Assembly: GCA_025454115.1 (NCBI GenBank)
Contig: JALOPB010000010.1
Coordinates: 1-39,716, forward strand
Direction of reading: 5' to 3'
DNA: 39,716 nt
DNA from: Desulfobacterales bacterium
Lineage (GTDB): Bacteria > Desulfobacterota > Desulfobacteria > Desulfobacterales > SpSt-501
The translations under genes and the position numbers were made by a program. Position 1 is the first letter of the stretch. Every line of letters begins with the position of its first letter. The notes under the pieces were generated by a model. It was not told the origin of the DNA and made no database searches. It saw only the letters and a list, made by a program, of their open reading frames with translations. Of the stretch, positions 9,823 to 18,907 are shown in pieces.

Positions 9823-11105
9823 ATGGATGTTGGTTTTATGGTTAAATCTACGATCGCCGCTGTGGCTTCTCCTGCCGGCATCGGCGGCATCGGTATCATT
9901 AGAATATCCGGTCCCCGGTCCATTTCTATCGCCTCACGCATTTTCCAGCCTGCCGTGAAGACAGGCAAAGGCCAGCTTAACCCTATCATATTGGTTTCAC
10001 ACCGGATTTATTATGGGCATATTTGCGACGATCGGAACGGCCAGCACCTCGACGAGGTTTTGCTGGCTGTGATGAGAGCCCCGCGAAGCTACACGCGTGA
10101 AGACGTTGTAGAGATCAACTGTCATGGGGGGCCGGCGGCGATTCGATCCGTTTTGGACTTGGTTTTGCGCCAAGGAGCACGCTTGGCCGACCCCGGGGAG
10201 TTCACTAGGCGGGCCTTTCTTAACGGCCGTATCGATCTCACGCAGGCCGAGGCAGTGATCGATATCATCAATGCCCGCACTCAGGAAGCCTTGAAGGTTG
10301 CTGCGCTATTGACTTTCCTGATGAGGTGGATACCAAAGAAGGGCCTCCCGGTTACGACCAAGCTCAAAGCCTCAGGAAAAACGCCATAATGCCGCTGGCG
10401 CAGTTTCTCCAAAATTATCATGAGGGCAGAGCGATCCGAGAAGGTTTTACCGTGGCCATTGTCGGCCGTCCGAACGTGGGCAAATCCAGCCTGATGAATC
10501 GACTGCTCCTGAGTGAGCGGGCGATTGTAACACCGTACCCTGGGACCACCCGGGATGCCATTGAGGATGAGCTGGTGATCCAGGGAATGGCGATCAATCT
10601 TTGGGATACAGCTGGCCTGCACGAATCGGCGGATCCGGTTGAGACCATCGGAATGCAAAAAACCTTCGCGGAAGACGTCTCGATTTATCAAAAAATCGCT
10701 TCTAAACCGATCGTGCTTGTTTTAAACAAGGTCGACTTGACCGATGAATGCTCGGACCCGAATACAATCCCTGATGATTGGGTTGAAACTTACCGAACGT
10801 CGGTATCCGCACTAACTGGACAAGGGATCGAAGCGCTTCGTGAAACGATTCTAAATTCTGCCAGGGGAGAAGGTTGTTCTCATAAAGCACCGGAGATCAT
10901 CCCCAATCTTAGGCAGAAAATCCTTATAGAAAGCTGCCTGCACTCTGCAGAAGCTGCCGCCGCGGGACTTGAAAACTGCGATTCTCCGGAGCTGGTCGAC
11001 ATCCATATCCGGCAGGCGCTTGATTACGCAGATGAAATCTTGGGGATTGGCGTCAGGACCGAAATTGTCGACAGCATTTTCAGTCAATTTTGCATCGGCA
11101 AATAG
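9823..11105 (+). pseudogene. mnmE: tRNA modification GTPase MnmE, disrupted by two internal deletions (ORFs 9823..10389 and 10326..11105)
   Basis: N-terminal domain ([22 protein letters not shown]...[19 protein letters not shown]...[37 protein letters not shown]) is in one frame. [13 protein letters not shown]...GRPNVGKSSLMNRLL...TTRDAIEDE...DTAGLHESAD...NKVDL...IFSQFCIGK is in another. Segments normally found between ALKVAA and AIDFPDE, and between IGMQKT and FAEDVSIYQKIASKP, are missing. Confidence 0.85.
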
Positions 11106-11125
11106 ATCAACTTATGTTTAGATTT

Positions 11126-11141
11126 TGTTTCACGTGAAACA
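11126..11141. promoter_or_regulatory. parS-like centromere site 1
   Basis: Exact TGTTTCACGTGAAACA palindrome, the known ParB-binding consensus. Confidence 0.85.
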
Positions 11142-11173
11142 TTAAGACTTGGTCCTGAACCGCAGTATGCGTA

Positions 11174-11189
11174 GGTTTCACGTGAAACA
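11174..11189. promoter_or_regulatory. parS-like centromere site 2
   Basis: GGTTTCACGTGAAACA: intact 14-bp GTTTCACGTGAAAC core, one mismatch at the outermost position of the 16-bp consensus; 48 bp from site 1. Confidence 0.8.
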
Positions 11190-11299
11190 TCAGCATTCCA
11201 TCGTAATCTATACGGATCGGTGTCTATGCAGGCTTCCATCAGCTCATTCCTGGCCGACTGGTAGCATGCTGGCTGGCCGAACCTAAAGGCAGGTGAAAC

Positions 11300-12001
11300 A
11301 TGGATTTTGATTTCGGGCCCTATTTCGCGAAGTATGAAAAGCTTGTTGCTGCGGCCGATGCTGCATTTGAACGTGTAAAACAGGCGCATGCAGAATGTGT
11401 AAAATGCGCGGAAGGGTGTGCTGATTGTTGCCATGCTGTCTTCGATCTCACGTTGATCGAGGCGCTTTACATCAATCATCGGTTCAATCAAGAATTTAAA
11501 TGCCCTGAAAGTGTCGACCTTGAGGAAAAAGCCAATAAAACCGACCGGCTTATGGCCAAGATCAAACGCCGTGCGCAAGAGGATCTTCTATCGGGAAAAC
11601 CAGAGGCGGACATCTTGGCAGACCTTGCAAGAGAGCGCGTGCGCTGCCCCCTGTTGAACACGACGGATCTCTGTGCACTGTACCGGTATCGCCCGCTGAC
11701 ATGTCGATTCTATGGGATTCCCACAGCTATCGGCAGCGGCGGGTATACCTGTGGGTTGTCCGGATTCAAAGAAGGAGAAACCTATCCTACCGTTAATTTG
11801 GATGCTATCCACGCCCGACTGCAGGAGATTTCGGCCGAATTGATCCGGGACCTGCAATCGCGCTTTATAAAGCTGGCAGATATTCTGGTTCCTCTGTCCA
11901 CCGCACTAATTACCGAGTATGATGAAGCCTATTTTGGCTTGAAGGAGACTTTGCCGGATGACCTGCCCCCGAAGCAGCGGAGGTCCAGGAGGCACCCATG
12001 A
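11300..12001 (+). CDS. YkgJ-family cysteine cluster (putative metal/Fe-S binding) protein
   Basis: CVKCAEGCADCCHAVFDLTLIEALYI...VRCPLLNTTDLCALYRYRPLTCRFYGIPTAIGS: characteristic CxxC..CC..C..RP..CR..G pattern. Confidence 0.85.
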   Translation: MDFDFGPYFAKYEKLVAAADAAFERVKQAHAECVKCAEGCADCCHAVFDLTLIEALYINHRFNQEFKCPESVDLEEKANKTDRLMAKIKRRAQEDLLSGKPEADILADLARERVRCPLLNTTDLCALYRYRPLTCRFYGIPTAIGSGGYTCGLSGFKEGETYPTVNLDAIHARLQEISAELIRDLQSRFIKLADILVPLSTALITEYDEAYFGLKETLPDDLPPKQRRSRRHP

Positions 12002-12357
12002 GCGAGTTTTCACCCGAAGAGGCTGCGCGCCGCAAAAAAGCGGTTTTTGACAACATGTCGCCCCGACGCCAGAAACATATACTGAAACGGGGTTACGACA
12101 GGTGGGACCCTTTCGAGGAGCCTAAAGATCCCATCGATATCCGTAAAGACAAAACCAAGCGAACCACTCAAGACCTCGTACGCGAATTTCTGCAGACCCG
12201 CACCGGCGAGGAGCGGAATAACGCTTACAATAGGGGTGTTCTGGAGATTGCCCTGGGGATTGTCAACGGAGATGATCGTTTTCGAGGAATGTACGAGTTC
12301 GCCTGCTGGTACCGCGAACTTCTTCTCAAGGATGGGTATTGTCAGACCACGACTTGA
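11998..12357 (+). CDS. Small conserved protein of unknown function, translationally coupled to the YkgJ-like gene
   Basis: 119-aa ORF with ATGA stop/start overlap at 11998; MSEFSPEEAARRKKAVFDNMSPRRQKHILKRGYDRWDPFEEPKDPIDIRKDKTKRTTQDLVREFLQ; compositionally protein-like. Confidence 0.7.
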   Translation: MSEFSPEEAARRKKAVFDNMSPRRQKHILKRGYDRWDPFEEPKDPIDIRKDKTKRTTQDLVREFLQTRTGEERNNAYNRGVLEIALGIVNGDDRFRGMYEFACWYRELLLKDGYCQTTT

Positions 12358-12640
12358 TGTAGTTTTCCCATTCCATCGGCAACAGCTGCTTCTTAGCGTT
12401 ATTGCACTCCTTGCAACAAGTCGTCACGTTGCCCTTTGTTGTTTTGCCGCCGCGCGAGATCGGGATAATATGGTCCATGGTTAGTTCCCGCGAAGAAAAT
12501 TTTCGACCGCAATAAAGGCATACCCCCTTGGCGAGCTTGCGTTTCCACCACTGGCTGTTTCGCAGCTCTCGGGCTTTTCCGCGCTCGCGTTTGAGATCGG
12601 CATCTTCCGGAGCAGTTAAATAAATTTTTGTCATTTTCAT
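12326..12640 (-). CDS. HNH endonuclease family protein
   Basis: KGVCLYCGRKFSSRELTMDHIIPISRGGKTTKGNVTTCCKECNNAKKQLLPMEW: CxxC...DHI.P...G....N....C..CN..K HNH signature. Confidence 0.88.
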   Translation of the reverse strand: MKMTKIYLTAPEDADLKRERGKARELRNSQWWKRKLAKGVCLYCGRKFSSRELTMDHIIPISRGGKTTKGNVTTCCKECNNAKKQLLPMEWENYIKSWSDNTHP

Positions 12641-12692
12641 TTTGTTCTATTCGAAAGATGATCATTTAAAAATCTGAATAAAACTGAGTAGG

Positions 12693-13523
12693 TTAAACAT
12701 CAATAGCTTTAAGCCAGCGCTTGATCGCTTTTTTCAGCATGCGGTAATAATGCTCAGAGCCGCCTAACCCTACTCTTCCAAAGAAATAGTTGATCTCAAG
12801 CAGAAGCGGGCGCGGAGTGGATCCGTCTTCAGCGAAAATTAAATCAAATCCCGCCAAATTGATACCAGTGCAGCGGCAGAAATCGGAAACCATATTCTCT
12901 GCCTTCCTTTTTAATCCGGTATCCCCAACTGAATCTAATTTTGCGCCTTTTGAGAGGTTGACGGTTTGAAAAACATTTCTTTCTTCGCAAATGCGCCAGT
13001 ACGATAATATGCGATCGCCAATAACGACCACTCGCAAGGAACGGTTGCCCGACGGAATGTGCTTTTGCAGAAGAAAACCAAATTGCCCGGATGCCTCATA
13101 GCAGGCGGTACGATCAAGAAGCTGGTCCAGTTCAATTAAAGATCGTGCAAAAAAAACGGTTTCACCCTCCCCTCCCCAGTCAAACTTGAAAACCAGCGGC
13201 AGGTTTGGAGAACCCGAGCCAGGATAGCGGCGCTTGAATTCGGCTAGGCTTTGGAAAACCTGGGTAGGTGGATGTGATATCGATTTTTCCATAAAAAGCC
13301 TAATCTGGCCAATTTTACCAGGATAACGAAATCGGGCATCATAATTAGGGAAAACATTCGGACAATTATCTCGAGCCATGAAATAAAGCTGCCGCTGACA
13401 GCCTTGAGGTAAAACCACCGCGCTGGCCTTTAGGATAGCGGAAAGATCGGAAGGACCTGGCTCCCGGCTAGCGCAGAGGATGTTGCGATCTCCCCTAAAA
13501 AGCGGGTGAAAAGAGACGATCAT
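12693..13523 (-). CDS. ATP-grasp family protein, RimK/glutathione-synthetase-like, substrate unknown
   Basis: LPLVFKFDWGGEGETVFFARS (ATP-binding loop), RSLRVVVIGDRILSYWRI, INLAGFDLIFAEDG..PRPLLLEINYFFG (metal/ATP-binding D..E.N motif). Confidence 0.75.
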   Translation of the reverse strand: MIVSFHPLFRGDRNILCASREPGPSDLSAILKASAVVLPQGCQRQLYFMARDNCPNVFPNYDARFRYPGKIGQIRLFMEKSISHPPTQVFQSLAEFKRRYPGSGSPNLPLVFKFDWGGEGETVFFARSLIELDQLLDRTACYEASGQFGFLLQKHIPSGNRSLRVVVIGDRILSYWRICEERNVFQTVNLSKGAKLDSVGDTGLKRKAENMVSDFCRCTGINLAGFDLIFAEDGSTPRPLLLEINYFFGRVGLGGSEHYYRMLKKAIKRWLKAIDV

Positions 13524-13655
13524 TGAGTCAATTCTTTTCTGAGAGAAAATTATTTCATAATAAAGCCATAGCTCTTTTTATATGGCTGCGGCTATCGTTT
13601 TCAAATAAAAAGCAAGCGATGTGATTGAATGGATGGCGGGTTAGCCGTATCATAT

Positions 13656-16600
13656 TCAGTAGTGAACTTCCATCCAGTAAGCAATGCCTAACTTAGGCGC
13701 CTTTTCGGTCAACTGTTCGATACGGCCCGTTGAGGAGCTCATATACTTTCTTTCAAGAGGATTTTTGGGATTATTGCCGATTTGAAGAATCGAAGGAGCC
13801 TGTAAGTTCCCTATGAATTCAATCCCAGAGGGAGCCAGCTCTTCAGCGACTCCATTTTCATCCCAATCAATTTTTACTAAATCCTTTTCGTTAATGTCAC
13901 GATCTCCGGAAATATCAAATACGGCACCTCCAGCGGTTCCACCGGTAAAAGCGTTGAGTTCCATGAAGATGGAAAGACCACCAGGGCCGCAGGGATCCTT
14001 GCTGGGTGTGAAGCCGATTGCGATGAGGTTCCCATTGCGAATAATGACATCGCTGATGACCCGTTCGCCTGAATTTAGATCAAAATAATAGCCAACGTCA
14101 TTATCGGTTGAATCGGAAGGATTAGGCTTTTGCCGGCTTGCATGATCAGCGTCAGATTTGGTCTCCCAAACGGGTTTTGAGCCGCCGAGTACCCTGATGC
14201 GATTTTCGACCCCACCACGCTGCACAGTAACCATTCTCTGTTCTTGTCGGAGTAGTTTGACCGTGTTCGGCTGATTGCTCAGCTGAGGAGAACTGCCTCT
14301 ATTGAAGGTTCCAATATACTCTGAGTCGTCATCATCACTCCATTTTTTTGTTTTCAAGGTATAGACTCGGTCACCATAATCCCATATTCCGTAGACTGAC
14401 TGAACCGAATTGTCGTCGAAGTCGCTGTCTCCAATAAATTTTCCGGAGGCAAAGCAAACAATGAAGCCATGCTTAACCGGATGATACATCACATCGGGTC
14501 GAATAGTGATCGGTTGGATCGAACCCGATGGCCCTCTGGCCTGGAACAGGGGCTGAGGTGCTGAGTCCTGGTGGTAAGCGACCTTCCATTGACCGGCATT
14601 CTTATCGCTTAAATCAAATTTCCAGAGTTTTCCTTGAAGGTCTCCAGCGTAGACGAAATCTACCGTGCCATCATAAGTCGCATCAATGGCTACCGGACTG
14701 GAAAGGCCGTTTTCCGGACCCATGTCGGCATCGATCTTTTTGATCAATTCACCGGTTGCAGGATTTATGATGTAGAGCGCTGATTTGCCGCTTTCGCTGT
14801 TGTAGCCGTTTCCAAAGATCACTACCCAGGGATAGATGCTGCTGTTCGATTTCACAATCAGCGGCTTACTGAAAGAGTACCCTATGTCTGAATCAGCGGA
14901 TTTTGGAAACTCCCAAAGAACCCGGGAGGATAATTCCGCCTCTGTCGATATTGCTTTGGCGCCGGTGATATCTAAGCTGAAATATCCCTTGCCTCCCTTG
15001 CCTAACCCACTGACAAGCAACGTTTTATGCCCAACGCCGCCTAGTATCCCCTCTCCTTTCTTGATGCTGGGAGTAAGGTCTACGTAGAATTTGTGTTTAT
15101 AGTCAGGATCTGCCAACAATTGTAAATTTTCAAAAACCAGATTGGGGACATGGGCAAATCGCTCTTGTCCGGTTTCGGCGTTGAAAGCATGCAACATGCC
15201 GTCATTGGCCCCACAGTAAACCAGCCCTTCTTCAAAAACGGGGGCTGAGTTAACGATATCCCCCAATTTCTTGGAACGGGAACGCCAGCCGTTCACATTC
15301 CCACCTCGCAAGTATTTCACTTTAGTTGAGGGATCGGGTCCAAGCGCCGTCCGCTGGCTTTCGGTAAGAAAACTCTCGCTGAAGGGGGTTCCGCAGGTGC
15401 CGTTAAATGTACTGATCAGCCGTTTATCCCATTCTATGCCTTGGAGTTGCTGAGCGGCCGACCATTTTGGATCGGCAATGATGTCGCCACTCACGGGATC
15501 AAGGCGAAATGCTCGCAGGTCTCCAGTCCATTCATTATCCTTATTACTGTAGCTTGCCTGATAAATGTACGTGCTACTGCGGATTTTTCCGTACAGGGAA
15601 TCACCGTTTACTGTGACAGAAGACGCTGATCCCGCCAGTATTTCCGATATTGCCTCCATCAAATCCCTAATCGCAACTGCTAAATCCTGTGGGTTGGCTG
15701 CACTTAGAAATCTGCCCCTGCCGTTTACCGTGGCATGCCAGAGATCATCAATAGTTTGCGGTGACCGGTCAGTTTTAACTTCAGTCCAAACGATCCGCTT
15801 TCCAGTCGATTTATGTTGAAAGGATGGATCGTAATCCTCGGGATTCAGGCTACCACTGACCCCAAAGGAGACGGCATAAGTTGCCATATGCTGATGAGCG
15901 GCTTTGTCGTATCTATTGACGGGGACTAAATTAGGAAGCTTGCTGAGATCGTTCGCGTAGTAATACATGGCAATATCTGCTAGGCTGTAAGAATACGAAT
16001 CGGCATAAGGTTCTCCCTTATCGCCGTCGGCATTGCCTACATAAGTTGGTTTGTGCGATAGATCACTATAGTATCCATCTGTTAGAACCACGGCGAACGA
16101 CTGCTGACAGCCGGCACCTTCTCCCTGGCTTATATAGGGGGTTGGACCCGTTGTTCCGGCCAAAACTCCGGTGTTTTCCATGTAGTAGCGGCCGACCGTG
16201 TCGAGTCCCTCTTTAAGTGGCGTACCGCCTTCAGATTGGTATTTATAAAGCTTTTCGACGAGGAAATTTGTGTTGTCAACGATGGTAGCCCCCTGAGTAA
16301 TCCGGATCGGCTCTAAGGGGCAGATGATGCGCCGATTAATTCCATAAATCCCTATTCGCACTTCTGATAAGGTCTGGAGCACACTGGCAATAGCGTTTTT
16401 TGATACGAACTCCCTTCGACGATGATAGGTAAACCAATTGGCAAAATTTTGCCGCTCCTGGCTGTATGTTCGCCCAGTCACCACATCCAATGGAGGAGCA
16501 TTGTCTATGCTGAGGGCACTCACTTTTTCCGCCAGCCCGGTGCCGGTGACCTTTACCGCATAGTGCTTTATAGCCGATTCGGTTTTGTCAATAACGACCA

Positions 16601-17261
16601 GGTATGGCTGGTCTCTTGATACTGAATAGACGTAGTAGTGGCAATGAGGGATGTTAACACCACTTAAATTTAATGAAGCCTCATCCAGTGAAAATCTAAG
16701 CCCATTGAGGGCGGTTGGATGGCTTTTTGGCTCATAAGGATCCGCATTCGTTAATACCTCGTTGCTGTAGCTGGGCCACGGCGCATAATCAATATTGGGA
16801 TTGTAGTACATGACATTTACAGAATACCACTGAGATTTCCAGTACTTCCTGCCTTCTGATCCGGCGTACCAATCAGGGTGATCAGTCGTTTTATAAACAT
16901 TGTCGCCGATATCATCGAAAATATAACAAAAGCCCCTTTGATCAGGGGAGGTAAGCGGGTTAGGAAAACTTCCATCATACCCGCCGCGCACCAGGACATC
17001 AAAATTCATGCTTCCTGAATCATCCAGCACAAACATGATGTTGGCTGGCGGTGGGAGTATGCGTGTGAACATCGGGATATCAGAAAGTTCGATTCCCGAG
17101 ACGATGATTGGCGAAAGCGTAAACAATAATTCTGCCGCTACTAATAGAAAGGTATTTTTAATATGTTGATATTTAATTCTTTTTTGAAAATACCGTTGTG
17201 CGGGGATAGCTTTACCCATATGGCATCGCTCTCCGTTGCCTGTGATCGCGCACGGTTTCAT
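13656..17261 (-). CDS. pilY1: PilY1-like type IV pilus tip/assembly protein (VWA-like domain plus C-terminal beta-propeller)
   Basis: 1201 aa; MIDAS-like NIMFVLDDSGSMNF; PilY1-type propeller NSAPVFEEGLVYCGANDGMLHAFNAETGQERFAHVPN...LLVSGLGKGGKGYFSLDITGA; follows pilin-like genes. Confidence 0.92.
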   Translation of the reverse strand: MKPCAITGNGERCHMGKAIPAQRYFQKRIKYQHIKNTFLLVAAELLFTLSPIIVSGIELSDIPMFTRILPPPANIMFVLDDSGSMNFDVLVRGGYDGSFPNPLTSPDQRGFCYIFDDIGDNVYKTTDHPDWYAGSEGRKYWKSQWYSVNVMYYNPNIDYAPWPSYSNEVLTNADPYEPKSHPTALNGLRFSLDEASLNLSGVNIPHCHYYVYSVSRDQPYLVVIDKTESAIKHYAVKVTGTGLAEKVSALSIDNAPPLDVVTGRTYSQERQNFANWFTYHRRREFVSKNAIASVLQTLSEVRIGIYGINRRIICPLEPIRITQGATIVDNTNFLVEKLYKYQSEGGTPLKEGLDTVGRYYMENTGVLAGTTGPTPYISQGEGAGCQQSFAVVLTDGYYSDLSHKPTYVGNADGDKGEPYADSYSYSLADIAMYYYANDLSKLPNLVPVNRYDKAAHQHMATYAVSFGVSGSLNPEDYDPSFQHKSTGKRIVWTEVKTDRSPQTIDDLWHATVNGRGRFLSAANPQDLAVAIRDLMEAISEILAGSASSVTVNGDSLYGKIRSSTYIYQASYSNKDNEWTGDLRAFRLDPVSGDIIADPKWSAAQQLQGIEWDKRLISTFNGTCGTPFSESFLTESQRTALGPDPSTKVKYLRGGNVNGWRSRSKKLGDIVNSAPVFEEGLVYCGANDGMLHAFNAETGQERFAHVPNLVFENLQLLADPDYKHKFYVDLTPSIKKGEGILGGVGHKTLLVSGLGKGGKGYFSLDITGAKAISTEAELSSRVLWEFPKSADSDIGYSFSKPLIVKSNSSIYPWVVIFGNGYNSESGKSALYIINPATGELIKKIDADMGPENGLSSPVAIDATYDGTVDFVYAGDLQGKLWKFDLSDKNAGQWKVAYHQDSAPQPLFQARGPSGSIQPITIRPDVMYHPVKHGFIVCFASGKFIGDSDFDDNSVQSVYGIWDYGDRVYTLKTKKWSDDDDSEYIGTFNRGSSPQLSNQPNTVKLLRQEQRMVTVQRGGVENRIRVLGGSKPVWETKSDADHASRQKPNPSDSTDNDVGYYFDLNSGERVISDVIIRNGNLIAIGFTPSKDPCGPGGLSIFMELNAFTGGTAGGAVFDISGDRDINEKDLVKIDWDENGVAEELAPSGIEFIGNLQAPSILQIGNNPKNPLERKYMSSSTGRIEQLTEKAPKLGIAYWMEVHY

Positions 17262-17765
17262 CTAATAAGCCGCTTGGTAGCCCATTTTGATGACCGATGT
17301 GCCATTCCAGGTGCATCGCCCATAAACAGCTATGGAGTGAACCGTCGCCTGGTCCATGTTTATTGAGAATCCCTTAGCTATACCCTCGTGTCCGATGATG
17401 AAAAGGGTGTGGTTCGAATCAACAAGAGATGGTTCGGGAACAACCGTATCGCCGTTGGCGGCCGTATTGTCCCAATATTCTCTTAGGCTGTCCATGTTCA
17501 GCTCTCCGGTTGCCATCTCCATCCATGGTTGGAGGTTTTCCCGCAGGTTTCCATATTGGGTCAAATGGTCGGCTGCCTCTAGTGCCGCCCCTTCCGCTAG
17601 ATAGAAGTTGCGTCGATAAATCACATCGTTTCGCGCCATAGAAATTTCAGTGTTGGCTACGCGCGAGGCTGAAATGCTTATAACGGTAAGCAGTGTCAAA
17701 ATGACCAGGGCGCCAATGATAGCTAAATATCCGTTTTCATTTCTTAGCGATGATAGATGAAGCAT
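17262..17765 (-). CDS. pilX: PilX-type minor pilin/assembly protein
   Basis: RNENGYLAIIGALVILTLLTVISISASRVANTEISMARNDVIYRRNFYLAEGAALEAADH: PilX N-terminal domain; directly upstream of pilY1. Confidence 0.8.
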   Translation of the reverse strand: MLHLSSLRNENGYLAIIGALVILTLLTVISISASRVANTEISMARNDVIYRRNFYLAEGAALEAADHLTQYGNLRENLQPWMEMATGELNMDSLREYWDNTAANGDTVVPEPSLVDSNHTLFIIGHEGIAKGFSINMDQATVHSIAVYGRCTWNGTSVIKMGYQAAY

Positions 17766-17798
17766 TGAGCAGATGCTCCGTTTGGGATCAGCGAGAGG

Positions 17799-18464
17799 TT
17801 ATAAGCCGATATTACGAAGGCGAACCCGCGATGAATGGGTCCGTGTCACTATTTTATTTAAACCCGCTGGCTCTTCTATTGTGAGCGTAAAAATTACTGC
17901 CCGAATTCGGTCTCTTTCTTGGTTTGCAGTGACTTCATTGTTCTTATCGTCCAAGAAAGTGAAAAGCGGGGTCCCATTTGGGTTAGGGGCCACACGGTCG
18001 ATTAAGTTCACACAGGTTTCCCGGTCCGGGTCGCTTTCATAGAAGCAGCGTCGCAAGCTCCGGCGTTCGCTGTCGTACTGGTAGGTCACCTCTTCGGACT
18101 GGTCGTCCAAATCCCCATCCGGCGATGGTCTGATGCACCCGGATGAATTAATAGGCTGATCGCAGCGGTCCGCAGTGAAACGCAACTTGGAGCCAGCTGG
18201 TGAGATTTCTTCAATTCTGGCGCCGGCGGTTTTATGTGGGTCGAGACCAGCCATGCGAAGATCATGTAAAACGTATTCAACACCGGCCCGAGCAGAGTGT
18301 TGAGCCCCAGCGGCGGCATTTTGTGCTACGGACGAGCGGGTTAGGGTCATAAAGAATGCTACCATCATTCCAAAGACTAAGGACGTTAGCCCCATAGCGA
18401 TCAACAGTTCGGCCAGAGTAAAACCGCAGTCGGAACGAGCGCGACTCGAAAGCCAGGTATTCAT
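17799..18464 (-). CDS. pilW: PilW-type minor pilin
   Basis: Type III-like methylation motif CGFTLAELLIAMGLTSLVFGMMVAFF; next to pilV and pilX. Confidence 0.82.
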   Translation of the reverse strand: MNTWLSSRARSDCGFTLAELLIAMGLTSLVFGMMVAFFMTLTRSSVAQNAAAGAQHSARAGVEYVLHDLRMAGLDPHKTAGARIEEISPAGSKLRFTADRCDQPINSSGCIRPSPDGDLDDQSEEVTYQYDSERRSLRRCFYESDPDRETCVNLIDRVAPNPNGTPLFTFLDDKNNEVTANQERDRIRAVIFTLTIEEPAGLNKIVTRTHSSRVRLRNIGL

Positions 18465-18907
18465 GTGCCGTCGCCTCTCGTAATGGTGGCCAACTCAATC
18501 ATCCGATTCACGCCCAAGCGATGCCAACGAACCATCACGCGGATGCGTCGGGCCGAGTCATAGCCGATGGGGTCATCAATTACCCAGCTGCGGTTGAATA
18601 TACCGCCGCTGTTGCCATACTCGTCGATAGGGTTGTTTGCATCGGAATAGGCTCCAACAGCTAACTCCGGAACCGATTCCTCTTTCAAATTCTCCAGAGT
18701 TTCCGCCGCTAACATGGTTGCTTGGGTCAGAATGTTTCCAGCGGTATTGTTTCCAGTGGTGGATAAAATCAAGGTCCCCACGGCTACAAACCCTATAGAA
18801 AAAATGGCGACTGCAATCATGACTTCAGCCAGGAGGTATCCACCGGGCTTCCGTGACAATATAGAAAGGGCTTTAAGCGAAATTCTTTGAAATAAAATTG
18901 GTTTCAC
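18461..18907 (-). CDS. pilV: PilV-type minor pilin
   Basis: GGYLLAEVMIAVAIFSIGFVAVGTL N-terminal prepilin helix; 4-nt overlaps with both neighbours. Confidence 0.8.
   Translation of the reverse strand: MKPILFQRISLKALSILSRKPGGYLLAEVMIAVAIFSIGFVAVGTLILSTTGNNTAGNILTQATMLAAETLENLKEESVPELAVGAYSDANNPIDEYGNSGGIFNRSWVIDDPIGYDSARRIRVMVRWHRLGVNRMIELATITRGDGT

Noticed and set aside
11084-11578. 164-aa - strand ORF spanning the parS sites
   Set aside because: Antisense to the YkgJ-like gene and crosses the parS intergenic region; no recognisable motifs.
17411-17420. GGTTCGAATC resembling a tRNA T-loop
   Set aside because: Lies inside the pilX coding region with no cloverleaf around it.
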